Shown here in pieces: positions 1 through 11,731 of a stretch of DNA of 64,000 bases; position 1 is the first letter of the stretch; each line of letters begins with the position of its first letter. The translations under genes and the position numbers were made by a program. The notes under the pieces were generated by a model. That model was not told the origin of the DNA. It made no database searches and was given only the letters and a program-made list of their open reading frames with translations. The DNA comes from Arenicola marina (Eukaryota > Annelida > Polychaeta > Arenicolidae). Where the stretch lies: NCBI GenBank assembly GCA_964019135.1, contig OZ025249.1:37399759-37463758 (forward strand), given 5' to 3'.

Positions 1-3000
1 GGGTTTCGACTTTCGGTCTGCGCCACGTACGTAATGATGCATGCATGCCAAACTCATACTTGCCGTTATAAAAAGTAGTTCACATCAGTCATACCCGAAA
101 AGCATCTGCCGTGGCGGCGTCCGTATGCAAAACATATCGGTATTATTCAAAGCTTTATTTGTGGGAGGATGGCGTGTGCTCAAGGTTTGGCAATTTGCTG
201 AAAGATTAGGGCCATTTCTCAACAATTGCTCAGCGTTAAGCACAGTTCGCATCATTTCAGTGGCCGTCGACGGTTTTCAGAGCGCCCGCTTTCCCTCTGC
301 CACCCGTACCCGATTTCTCAAAATTCACAACAACGCTTTCGTCAATCAAAGTCCTGGATCAGTAGTCGTGTAACGCAATGGACCTCCCCCCCTCCCCTCC
401 AACCCCCACTCGCCACCCACCTAACTCCTATCCACTATCATGTCGCTAGCGACTAACCGACATCGCGCTCGAAATTGGCAACAAATGGCGCCATGGTTTA
501 CGGTGTAGCGCAGGCCTATGTGGTCGCATACAACGTAGCTCTGCGCTGAAGTTTACTGTAGTTACCAACGGACGTGGCGACTCGTACACACCGTAGTGCC
601 TCGTTATCCCAGTAAAACCTAAATATGGCCGTATCAGTTGGCAGGCCCTTAAAGGGCACCAATCCACCAATCTAGCCCATGCAGGGGGTGCGTTTAATAT
701 TTCACTCGAACTAACGGACTCATCACTACTCATAATTATGTATGTATATTTATTCCGTGCTGTGGCTGGCCTCCAGCCCTGGTACAAATTACAAAAGCTT
801 TCAGGATAAAAACATAAACACAACGATCCACTATAGTAATCAACTCGGCCACATCATTAATACCCCTCTTGTTCCCTCCTGTTAAATGCGGAAATTATAA
901 ACTTACAGATCCCGTATAGAGTTTTCTCGTCAGTTGCTCACATAAGTCGGATACAATTTTGATGGATGCTTGTAAAAGCTATTATTGATATATTTCCCCC
1001 TGACATTGGTATAAAGCTGACACTTTTTCTGGCAATATGGGCACAATCTTTCTTCTCTGGGTATATCAGGTTAGCTGCCTCTCTCAGTCATAAGCTGACC
1101 GCTACAACATCTAAACCTACATCTAAAAGCTATATCGCTATACAGTTCTCGCGATCCGGCCGCGAGACTTCAGTTTTGGGGACAAACAAACACACGTGCT
1201 CTATGTGAAGTATAGGCAGCCATAACGCAATTTCTTTCCAGGTTTATTCTAAAGTCTATGAGTACCATTGCGCTAAACATGGCTATGGAAGGTATACGTT
1301 AAAATATTTGAAGGCGATGAAGCGCAGAACTTTGGGTATATACAAGGAAAAATCCGTCTTCAAAATACTCCAAAGCTAAAAATAGCGTTCTAAATTTGGC
1401 CCTGCACCCGGGCTTTCGCCAGTTCAGTTACAGAGTTTCACGTGCATCCGCGGTAACAAAAATGGCGAGAGCAAGTGATCGACTTAACCATTCCGCTGTC
1501 AAAATGTGCAGTGCATGGAGAAACAACACACGGATGCGTCATTAAACCACATGGTAAAGATAAAATAAGACCAGTTGAATGTTTTCGTATCACTTTTGGA
1601 TCACGAAAACACCAATCTTTATCATTCTTTGTAAGTGTACTGTTTGACCGTAGGATATACACAGGCATCAGCCGTGTTGTCCCGTCGTAACAAATATTCG
1701 TCATTCTGATGACGCAAATGAATGAAAAATATGTCGTCTATCCGTTTTGTTCAGCTATATTTCTTAAATATTCTTATTCATATCGCTAGGCCTTCCGCAA
1801 TGGACCCACCCCTCGGCGCGTGGCTTTTGCGCAGGTAGTCTGGTTCCAAGTCTCTCTCTTTGCGTAACATATACGTCGCGCCTACGTCACACATAGTCAG
1901 GATACCAGTGTGAGAAGTGATTCTAAACTCGTTCCGAATCCGCGTTTGTTTGTCCCCAAAATGGGTAAACCGGAAGTCATGGCGAACGAAACTTTATAGC
2001 TATTGTGCGTTATTTAAATAAAGAACGACGAATCGTGCTTTGTCTTGATAATAAACAGTTGTTGTCAATATTGACTCCGCTATGTGTCAAGGTGTAATTA
2101 GTAACATCCACTGGTGACGTCGCTCCATTGTTCTCTCATGACATTATTTTTCTGCAATGTAATGTGTTTGAGTAATAAAGGCGTGGATTTTACATAAATT
2201 AATGTACTCGGAAAAAGACATTACCGGATAACAATGGGTCCTCGCGCTTCGTCCTCGGCTGAGCTGAGAAGAGCTTGCTGGTCTGATATTGTCAGAACTT
2301 TCCAGACAAACAACGCAATGTCACTGTTAAGCTCCAGTGGGTGTTAAGATCAGAAAGAACAATTTAAATAGACATATATTTCCGGTGCCCCATATTTAGG
2401 GTGGATGGTATGACATTGGTCATGCAATTTATACTGACGGTGCCACATGTGTGTTTAATGGTGCATGATAAATCCTATTACAAAGGGCACAGCATAAATC
2501 GATGATCGAATTTAAAGTAAAAGCGTTGATTCCCTGATTATACTCTTATACGGCGGGAGTTATTTTCAGGGAAGTTAGACATGGCTTTAGACCAATATGT
2601 CTACTACTGGGGCTTTGCATTGACTGGCGCATTAGTTCTTTTATTTTAAAAGTTTCCATAAAACTAACTCGCGTATTAGTCGTGCATTACGATTGATACA
2701 ATAGTCGATTTCTTGTGCACAGACAGGGAAAATGAACCACGCAAATCGCGAGAAGAACTAATGCCTTGTAATAACAAGTTTATAAGTACGTTGAAGAACT
2801 CGCTATCGTGCATTCCTGAATGCATTCCCGAATGCAGTCCAGATCGTTCTTTAACTAGTACTGAACGTGCTGGTGTTAAATATTTATCTCCGCTTGATCA
2901 CTTGGTCTTCTCGATTCATCTCTTCAGTCCAAAAAAAAGGTGCATAAAATGTTGGTGTTTTAGCGATATATGTGCACATGAATTAAGGCTAAATTGAGCC

Positions 3001-3159
3001 AAGCTCTCATCTTGGACGATGAAATAACAATTTGTCATACCAGCCGCTCATATCAGTTATCAAGACGAGTTTAGGCCGCAGGACTCCTCTTGGTTCATGT
3101 TGGACGACGACGACCCGGATGAAGGCAACGCGTGCCTAAAGTACTAGAGACACACTTTG
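1..3159. other. Non-coding stretch, no gene recognised
   Basis: No domain, RNA gene or repeat array was recognised. Open frames are short and have no recognisable family features; the longest, about 125 codons on the minus strand at 446-823, shows no motif I know. Unrecognised small exons of an intron-containing gene cannot be excluded by eye. Confidence 0.6.
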
Positions 3160-3227
3160 ATGCAGACTCCAGGGCGCGAACCCTCGACCGCGATCATCTA
3201 CAGCTCAGCCTTCTTATCAGCGTACAT
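3160..3227 (-). mobile_element. tRNA-derived SINE fragment
   Basis: On the minus strand there is a B-box-like GGTTCGCGCCC (complement of 3172-3182). The block CAGCTCAGCCTTC.TA at 3201-3216 also occurs at 8411-8426, where it sits next to a good A box, so the two sites look like copies of one SINE family. The A-box region here is badly degraded and is followed directly by the hairpin element at 3228. Known biology: B box plus A box form the internal Pol III promoter of tRNA-derived SINEs. The 3' body could not be delimited. Confidence 0.45.
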
Positions 3228-3315
3228 AGTTTAGCCGGCTACGGGGCTTTGTCGACTAAAATCGCTTATCCGTTACATGGTAACTAGCCGACTAAACCCG
3301 GCGGCCGGCTAAACT
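3228..3315. mobile_element. 88-bp hairpin element, MITE-like
   Basis: The stretch begins AGTTTAGCCGGCT and ends with the inverted copy AGCCGGCCG... read as GGCCGGCTAAACT. The first 12 bases of the two ends match perfectly and the inverted similarity continues, with mismatches, for about 31 bases per arm, leaving a short loop near 3265-3280. Such a foldback is typical of a tiny non-autonomous DNA transposon or the remnant of one. No clear target-site duplication is visible, so a foldback of other origin is possible. Confidence 0.5.
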
Positions 3316-4794
3316 GTGTTCGTGAAATCCGACACAGGCGAGCCTCTCCCGAATCCCAAAGGAAAATATAGACTAATATATAAATCAAGCCTATCCCATA
3401 TTTATATATATAGGACGTTCGAAAACATCTTCCGTGCATCCCGCCAGTAAAAATATTGTAAATGTTTAGTGCGCAATACTGATTATCACGTTAACAGCAC
3501 CGCCAAAACGGTAACTAATTCGTGCAGAACAGAGTGGTTCCATTCTCGCGGTGACGCCGGGAATAAATATGGCCAATCGAGGTCTCGGGTTCTATTTCCC
3601 TGGCACCGTAGGGACATCACTAAAAGACGAGTTGTGACGCCGACAGAAGAGATCATTATACTGAGGCGGAGGTGACAAATCGCGGTCCCTTTTATGACGT
3701 CCTAGCGAAAAGCTATAAAAGAGGCTGGAACTCCGAACGCAAAAAAACACACCGGTTGGACCGCAATGTCGGTGTGATTTATCGCCCAGTCCACTTAATT
3801 GACCCCTGGAACATGACAGCGTCAGTGGAGTGGGGGTGGGGCGGGGGGGGGGGGGAGGATTGTATGGTCTCCGTCAGCCCCTAGCTATGGCCACATGCCA
3901 GGGAACGGGTTTCCGGGGAGGGAATCCTCTTAACCCGCAACAGGTATGCTAAGTGGAAACGCAGCTGTTACCCAACCTCCCATTAAGCAAGCCACGCGTT
4001 GTTTTTCACCGTCCCTTTCAGAGCTTATTACCCGATTTGCCACTCGTCGTCGTCTCGGTCGTCATCGCGTCTCATGTTAACGGTGTCTTACATAGCGTAG
4101 GTTCACATCATGCAGGACTAATGTTCAGGGCAACAACAACAACAGCCAAGGAGCATGGAGATTACCGTCTTGGTTCTGTCAAATGGGGCAATTGCGGTTT
4201 AATTAGTGATCATCACCAACTGGGTCTCATTCGTGCATTGTCTAAATATTCCATGTTTAAATGATTTGGGAACACACGGACAATTCGTGGACTGGGACTG
4301 GAGGATTTCATATTCTGAGTTGTGTTTCACATTCTCGCGACCGCTTTGCATTAAAACGTCAACCGCGTGGTGTACTGTTAAAACTACATTATATCCATCT
4401 ATCTCCGTGTGGCCTGACGACCCCGGAACGCGGGGTGGGTACCCGAAGACATGGGAGGAAAAAGCCTCCTGGCAGAATAGATGACGTCGTCTTGGTAACC
4501 GATATGTTAGCCACACACAACCCACCACAATGGCCCACAACACCTACATAATGGCGTTGCCCTTTCCACCCCGAGTACCTACATAATGGCGTTTCCCTTT
4601 CCACTCCGATGCACCCCCCCCCCTCCACCCCCTCCCCAGCCCCTCCCGGTACACCAGTTCGCTAGAACGGTGTCACGACTGCACATTAAGATGTTGCCTT
4701 TCTCACAGGGCGGTTCCGCCACATGTCGGTCAAGTTACCAGGTTACCATTGATATCTGAATGGAGTCGCACGGACGTGGACAAGCGACATGACA
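3316..4794. other. Non-coding stretch with homopolymer tracts
   Basis: No gene recognised. It contains a G-run at about 3838-3856, a short (AAC)n near 4132-4145 and a C-rich tract at 4612-4640. Open frames here are short and overlap one another on both strands with no family features. Confidence 0.6.
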
Positions 4795-4799
4795 GAGAG

Positions 4800-4990
4800 G
4801 TTTGCAAAATGTCCGCCCAAAGTTTACCCCCTCTTTGCAAAACGTCATCCCATTGCAAACGCCGCCGTTTATAAAACGTCCGAAAGTTGCAAAACGTCGG
4901 CCGGTTGCAAACGTCCGTCCATGGCAAAGTGCCCGTCCATTGCAAAATGTCAGCCAAATTTCACAAGGTAGTTGCAGAATGGCCGGCCGC
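4800..4990. repeat. Degenerate 17-18-bp tandem repeat (GCAAAACGTCC)
   Basis: The motif GCAAAAcGTCc recurs at about 4804, 4837, 4855, 4871, 4889, 4907, 4924 and 4942, with a further diverged copy near 4973. After the first gap the spacing is 16-18 bases. Copies differ at several positions, so the array is old. Minus-strand reading gives a loose six-residue periodicity, which is a by-product and not a gene. Confidence 0.75.
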
Positions 4991-5960
4991 CGCAGGACAT
5001 TGATAATGTACAACGTTCGTATTGCCCCAAGAGAGTCAGGACCTCCCTACCCAGAGACCTACCCTACCCACAATCACCCCAACCAGAGACGGAACACGCC
5101 ACAGACAAAGCGCAACAGTGGTAGCGAGGACAGCGAGGACAGTGCGAGACAAATGAATCAAACGACATAACCTGAGACAAACAAATGGTACGGGACGGGA
5201 AAAATACAACGATGCCGAGAGACAGTAAGCACGAAGAACCAAACGACATAACTTGAGAGAGACAAATGGTAAGGGCTCAGAAGAGACAGGGGAAAAAACA
5301 ACGATGCAGTAACAAGAGGATGCGACGTCGAAAGACCAAGGATGGGACAGGAACTTCGATAAGAACGAAACAGTGGATGCGACGGGGCGAAGAATTACAA
5401 TAAGGAGAGATGAGACGACAGAGAATATGAGAATACATACAATACATCCGAGAATAAGGTGGCAATTTAAGCCGGCGGTACCATGAGAGAAAGTGAAATG
5501 AAACGTGATCCAAGATGAGAATTACAGAGATAGCGAAATATTCTAAAGGGAACGCAAAAATGTCCGAGGATATATTTGTATGAGGAGACGAAGGCGAGAT
5601 AAAGTAGAGATACATGTATGGCAATATCGAACACCAGAGAGCAATAAAGCGGAATATCGACGGTGAAAGCAGTAAGTGAAACAGAAAGGTGTAAGGAGAA
5701 ATAGACGGACTTGATTAATGAAGGTTCCATAATGTGTCACCTCGAAGGACCAAAGTATTTCCCTGACTACTTTACATGAACGTTTGCGGCATGAAAGCAG
5801 ACGTACCGTGGCAGCCTGGCCCATTCACCAAGAAAAGCCACCAGTTCATCTCGACACCCTTAAGTTAATAACAATTCCGTTCAAGGAGAGCCACTGATTC
5901 GTGAAGTCTCCAGAGAGTTGCTAATAATGAAAGTGTTACAAATGAGAGCGATTGAGGTGA
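4991..5960. other. Purine-rich stretch with an 81-bp duplication
   Basis: The plus strand is strongly A/G-biased from about 5090 to 5720, rich in GAGACA, AGAGAC and GATGCGAC words. Two related copies about 81 bases apart (from about 5158 and 5239) share AACGACATAAC, CAAATGGTA and ACAACGATGC. The stretch may be a decayed minisatellite. No gene is recognised; minus-strand open frames follow from the purine bias. Confidence 0.5.
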
Positions 5961-5964
5961 GACG

Positions 5965-7650
5965 ACCATGGGCAGGATTGGATGAAGTGGCAGCGTGAGG
6001 GGAAGGGTGCGGTATAATGGGGGGAATGTAGGGCAGTGGCAGCGTGGATGAAGGGGGTGTTGTATAATGGAGGGGGGGGGTGTAGTGCAGTGAGAGTGTG
6101 GATGACGGTGGTGTTGTATAATGGAGGGGAATGTAGTGTAGTGACAACGTGAATGAAGGGGGTGTTGTATAATGGAAGAGAATTTAGGGCTGTGACAGCT
6201 GGGTTGAAGGGCGTGTGATATCATGGTGGGGGGGCATGTAGTTCAGGGACAGCGTGGATGAAGGGGTGTTGTATAATGGAGGGGAATTTATGGCAGTGAC
6301 AGCGTGGATGAAGGGGTTGTTGTATAATGGAGAAGAATGTGTGGCAGTGACAGCGTGGATACAGGGGGTGTTGTATAATGGAGGGGGGGGGTGTAGTGCA
6401 GTGAGAGCGTGGATGACGGTGGTGTTGTATATTGGAGGAGAATGTAGGGCAGTGACAGCGTGGATGAAGGGAGTGTTGTATAATGGAGGGGAATGTTGTG
6501 CAGTGACAACGTAGCTGAAGGGGTCTTGTATAATGGGGGGGGGGGGGGTGGCAATGTAGTGCAGTGAAAGCGTGGATAAAGGGGTGTTGTATAATGGGAG
6601 GAGGGGCGTAGGGCAGTGACAGCGTGGATGAAGGGGGTGTTGTATAATGGAGGAGAATGTAGGGCAGTGACAGCGCGGATGAAGGGGGTGTTGTATAATG
6701 GAGGAGAATGTAGGGCAGTGACAGCGTTGATGAAGGGGGTGTTGTATAATGGGAGGAGGGGTGTAGGGCAGTGACAGCGTGGATGAAGGGGGTGTTGTAT
6801 AATGGAGGAGAATGTAGGGCAGTGACAGCGCGGATGAAGGGGGTGTTGTATAATGGAGGAGAATGTAGGGCAGTGACAGCGTGGATGAAGGGGGTGTTGT
6901 ATAATGGGAGGAGGGGTGTAGGGCAGTGACAGCGTGGATGAAGTGGGTATTGTATAATGGAGGAGAATGTAGGGCAGTGACAGCGCGGATGAAGGGGGTG
7001 TTGTATAATGGGGGGGGGGTGTAGACAGTGAGCTTGGATGAAGGGGGTGTTGTATAAAGGGGGGGGGGGGTGTAGTGCAGTGAGAGCGTGGATGACGGGG
7101 TGTTGTATATTGGAGGGGAATGTGGGCTAGTGACAACGTGGATGAAGGGGGTGTTGTATAATGGAGGATAATGTAGGGCAGTGACAGCGTGGATGCAGTG
7201 GGTGTTGCATAATGGGGGGGGGGTGTAGTGCAGTGACATCGGGGATGAAGGGGGTGTTGTATAATGGAGGGGAATGTAGTGTAGTGACAACGTGGATGAA
7301 GGGGGTGTTATATAATGGAGGGGAATGTTGTGCAGTGACAACGTAGATAAAGGGGTGTTATATAATGGGGGGGGGGGGGTGGCAATGTAGTGCAATGACA
7401 GCGTGGATGACGGTGGTGTCGTATAATGGTGGGAATGTAGTGCTGTGACAGCGTGGATGAAGGGGTGTTGTATAATGGAGGGGAATGTAGTGTAGTGACA
7501 GCGTGGATGCAGGGGGTGTTGTATAATGGGAGAGAATGTAGGGCAGTGATAGCGTATGCAGTGATAGTGGATGAAGGGGCTGTTTGTTGTATAATGGGGG
7601 GGGGGGGGGGTGTAGTGCAGTGACAGCGCGAATGAAGGGAGTGTTTTATA
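5965..7650. repeat. 51-bp minisatellite, about 30 units
   Basis: The unit contains GGGCAGTGACAGCGTGGATG followed by AAGGGGGTGTTGTATAATGG. Starts at 6611, 6662 and 6713 show a 51-base period. Around 6596-6906 a three-unit pattern repeats every 155 bases, marked by the variant GGGAGGAGGGG at 6596, 6751 and 6906. Several units contain long G-runs that vary in length. Because 51 is divisible by three and the minus strand lacks stops, open frames of 494 and 282 codons cover the array; they show only the repeat translated (YNTP, HAVTALH) and have no coding features. Confidence 0.93.
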
Positions 7651-8320
7651 TACGTATTCCTCTCGCACGGTCTTGCCTATAATACGCCTGGTATTCTATT
7701 CGTTCCATTTTCCTTTTTCTGCTATGCAACATTCAAGCGTGGTGTAGCTCCACTACATTTTGCATATTATACAACCCCCCTTCATTCACGCTGTCACTTC
7801 ACTACACGCCACCCAAAGCGCCAACAGCCATGCTGCCGAGTGCCCAAGCCGAAACACAACATAAAACCAAGAAACTATTTGCGAAGTCCTAATGGAACCC
7901 GTGAGTATGGGGTACTACCTTTAATCCTGATGGAGGAGTTTAACTCGTTATTGCGCCTAATGCAGGCAGACACATTTAATCGTACCACGCGACCCGCCAC
8001 AAAGAGCCCTTTGGTAGGGCAATTAGAGGTCCGGAAGCCACAATGATTGGCGCCGTGATTTGTGGCAATTGGAGGGAAACCTTGGCCATAGAACGGATTT
8101 TAACGTGTCAGTTGCTGAACGCTTGGACAAAGAAAGGATGGGTGAAACAGTAAGCACGGGAGTGTTAACGTTGGCCAGTTGTATTGAGCTAGAGATCGAC
8201 ATTGAAGGATGGGGAGAAAGTTTTACCACTTAAAGTCGTCTATAATTCCTGCGTTGAATACACCGTGAAACCCTCAATTTAAGGTAGAAATAAAATATTG
8301 GCCTTCTAGGGGACCGTACT
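7651..8320. other. Non-coding stretch with one inverted 51-bp monomer
   Basis: At about 7750-7806 a single copy of the 51-bp unit lies in the opposite orientation: TATACAACCCCCCTTCATTC then ACGCTGTCACTTCACTACA, the reverse complement of the array unit. It is separated from the array end by about 100 bases. The rest, including a plus-strand open frame of 68 codons at 7840-8046, is not recognised. Confidence 0.7.
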
Positions 8321-8329
8321 AACTTGGGC

Positions 8330-8452
8330 AAAGTAATCTCCCTGGGGCTATGAAATGATGGGGTCGGAGGAACCTTGTCCCAGATACCCCAGGCGCAATC
8401 TGTTCACCTGCAGCTCAGCCTTCCTACCCACTGAGCTAGGGAGACTCCCAAA
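8330..8452 (-). mobile_element. tRNA-derived SINE head
   Basis: The minus strand carries an A box TAGCTCAGTGGG (complement of 8427-8438) preceded by GGGAGTCTCCC, as in tRNA-derived SINE heads. A block next to it is shared with the fragment at 3201-3216. A degraded B box may be read in GGTTCCTCCGACC (complement of about 8360-8372). The left boundary is approximate. It is too divergent in stem regions to be a functional tRNA gene. Confidence 0.5.
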
Positions 8453-8480
8453 CGTGACGTATGACAAAACATAAAATCTG

Positions 8481-8525
8481 GCCGGTGGTCGCTCAGTGGT
8501 CCTCGCCTCATGGGTTCAAGTTGTA
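8481..8525 (+). mobile_element. Short tRNA-like fragment
   Basis: An A-box-like TCGCTCAGTGG (8489-8499) is followed by GGTTCAAG (8513-8520), which resembles the start of a B box. The boxes are only about 14 bases apart, too close for an intact tRNA or SINE head, so this is either an internally deleted SINE fragment or chance similarity. Confidence 0.3.
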
Positions 8526-11508
8526 TCAATCGCTTCATTAAAAGCCTAGGACGGATAAAGTCATGGAAAAATCTGTTTTCACGTTTCTCATTAATTACTT
8601 GGTATTGGAGTATGAACGCATCATATTATCAAGCGGGCCACATAAGTATGACAAATATATGTGTATATATCGTTTGAATTGTATCTTGGGCAAAACGCCT
8701 AAAATACATGAATGTATTCACATTTTAAAGCGATATGAGAATCAGAATATATATACATAGAACCAAGATATACTGGGTAATTTATTGTGTCTGTCCAACA
8801 TATATGTGTTTCATTCTGTTTTTCGTTTACATTGACAAGTTTGTATTGTGTACTGTGGGCCTTGGAAACGGAAATAAATAAATCCAAACCCAAATCAAAT
8901 TTGTAACTACTAAGGATAGTTAGCGAGGCTAGCTATAGATTCTGAAGTAGCTTCTCGCTCCGAAAAACAACATGTATTGATAAATGATTCCCGTATTTGT
9001 TGTAATCTTTGCTATAAACCCACCATATCATATCCTATATAATGCGATACATAGACAGCAAAATATTGCAGATAGCGGTTGGATTGTGATGTGGAAGAGA
9101 TCACTGAAAACTATCTAAAGTACTTGCATTTATTTGGTCAGCGCACTCTAGAATAATATACCGTCTTTAATTATAGTGTAGGTTCACACAGTGTTCACAC
9201 ACATGCACACAACTTGCATGTGTGTACACTTTTGGCATGATACCAGTAAAAAAAAAATTACAATAATGATCATAATAATATGCTGCAGTTTAAGTACTCC
9301 ATGCGGACTGTGTGCGGACATGCGGATCTCGGCGGGAGGGAGGCGGGGTGGGGGGGGGGGGGGCGTGATCGAAAGTTGTGTGTGGTAGGCGTGTCCACCT
9401 GCTCCATCCACCTACCCCTGAGCCTCCTGCGGGGGCATTACATCTACACCTGTCGCCTCCCGAACGTTTAAAACACACTCCATCATTACGCACGGAGGCT
9501 ACGCGTCCCACACAGCAAAAAACCGCCCAGACAGGAAAGATATTTTCAATGCAAAAACCTTCACGAATTCAAGTATCCAGCCATTCATTGAATGTCCAAT
9601 CATAGTCTTTCTTGTGAAGGGCGATTAAAAAAACTTACAGGGCCAGGTTTATAAAAAAAATATATAAATAGCATATCACGAATTAAATTGTAACTTTTTC
9701 ACCTCTTCTTCTTAGAAAAAAGGGTTCCCTTTTATGTCATTTTCTATGTTCGTACTTGTATTAAATGTTTCCGCTTTGCTCATCAATACCATTTATTTCG
9801 ACCAGGAACACAATAAGTGCAATACAACACACAACAAAAAAGAAACTTAGTAAATTCCCTGGTTGAGGAGACCATCATTATGACAGAGTCGTTGGCGTGG
9901 TGGCCATCGCAACAAAACAACAAAGCTGACAGCGGAGAACGAGACTACCTGAAGACAAATTGAGTAAACAATTGCCGAGAGACACTATTACAAGTCGATG
10001 GTACAAACTGGCGATATAATCTTGTGATCTACAGTCTGCGTAGTGTGCACTTCAACCAACGCCACGCGGCGATGATGACCCATTCACGGCCGTCTATAGG
10101 ACGGGTGATACGCCAACCTCTCCTCCCTCACGCTGCAAGCAGTGCCACGGGAGGCCAAGGTTCATGTCAAACTATTTCATACCCCAATCGGCCGAGAGAG
10201 AGAAAAAACAGATTTGAGACGGAGAAGGATCCCATTTAGTCATTCAATGCAGCAGCTTTCCATTACATGTATCCATCGGGATAGGTTCAACGGGGAAATC
10301 AGGTGATCTCGATGAAGACTGGCTGTGCCGTCGAGGCGACATTCCCGTCGTTATATGCCAGCCTCCCGCGAGAATGCCAGCCATCGAGGGGCTCCCTGGG
10401 GACTGTCAAACCCTGCTCCACGACACTGTAAAAACCTTAATATTATTGATCGCTCTCTGGGTAGGTAGAGCCAGGCAGAAAGCTCCCTTCAGCCGTAAAT
10501 CAGATTGCTTGTGTCTTTACCCCCCAGGACATATGTAGATCGGTGCGTCCGAAAAAATACCGAAATTTGTTGTCTCCTCCAAATGTGAATTATTATACCT
10601 ACCACGAGGCTACCATGATTTATGATGTTACTGAATGAAGGAATCGATAGTGGCGAGCCATCTTTATCGATATGGGACCGGTTTATTTCTTTCCCAGATT
10701 TGACCCCGCAGACGTGTGAGCTCCTTACAAATAACCTGCTATGAGAATGCGATACGGGCCGACCACTGACAACCAGGTATATACCGAGGCAGTCTGTCAC
10801 CGCGACGTACAACACGAGCCTTGGGCCTAAGCGCAGTCCATAAATCGCCTGCGATTGTACGCCAATGTGACCAGCGACCGCGGGGAGCGGATATCGATCT
10901 CGTTAACGCCGGTGTCCACGGTTTCATATTTTTAGAATGAAATATGGACATCATCATCTTATCTAACCGCCCTCAAAACAGTTTGTCGAGATCGACCCGC
11001 CTGACACGGCAATTCATCATACGTAAGACTCGTAATGACCTTGACCTGAGGGGGAAAAAGGGCCTTGACCCCCAAACTGGATCTTGCGCCTCTTTGCCAC
11101 ATCACGAACAGGCATCCTGACATGGACGTACGTGCTCAGCATGGGTCGGAAACCTGGAAGACGGGGGGGGGGGGCTTGAAGTACGGGAGGGCGGGGCGGG
11201 GGGGAGCGGGGCGGTGGATTGTTTTGTGTCTGAGTCAAAGACACCTCTGAGCCCGCCCACCCGCCTTTGACCCTCCTCTTGAGCAATTTGTGCCCGGATG
11301 TTGCCGACGGATGTCGCCCCTGGAGGCACCCTGGTGAGACCGACTAGCACTAATCCAATGTAGACGCACCAGGTGACCCGTGCAAGACATTGTCGACGTT
11401 ATCGCTGGCTGTGGTTGTAGGGGAGGGGAGAAGGGGGGGAGGAATTAAAGGAGAAACGTCTAAACATTGCTGTTGAAAACCGGAATTGCGTCGACCGGAC
11501 TACTGCAC
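8526..11508. other. Non-coding stretch, no gene recognised
   Basis: No gene or element recognised. G-runs occur at about 9343-9363 and 11162-11215 and produce artefactual low-complexity open frames on both strands. Other open frames are below 110 codons and show no motif. Confidence 0.6.
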
Positions 11509-11731
11509 ACTCACCTTCATAATTACAACACAAGACAAAAGGATGATCTGTTAGTTACACGTGTAAAGCATAAGTTTGCCGAACAATGTTTGCTATATCG
11601 CGTTGCTAGATGTATAAACCAAAGGCCAGATATTACATTAAATAAGATTGAGACACATGTACTGGATGGATTTTCAAAATAATTATATCAAACATTTCTT
11701 GGTCGACAGATATTCACTGGAATTATATTAG
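11509..11731 (+). mobile_element. LINE remnant: C-terminus of reverse-transcriptase ORF2
   Basis: The frame from 11518 reads HNYNTRQKDDLL and continues with a pattern typical of the extreme C-terminus of jockey/CR1-type non-LTR retrotransposon ORF2: HNYNTR, a basic stretch, then INQRPDI and a closing aromatic/basic segment. A stop falls at 11680-11682, but the next frame continues the same family pattern (YIKHFLVDRYSLELY, stop at 11729-11731). One frameshift near 11680 therefore separates the two halves. Everything upstream (polymerase core, endonuclease) is missing, as expected for 5'-truncated LINE copies. The following few hundred bases may be its 3' UTR. The family-level assignment is from remembered motif patterns. 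Confidence 0.65.

Noticed and set aside
6184..7668. 494-codon minus-strand frame rich in YNTP and HAVTALH
   Set aside because: It is the translated 51-bp minisatellite; units vary by G-run length and the frame survives only because the strand lacks stops.
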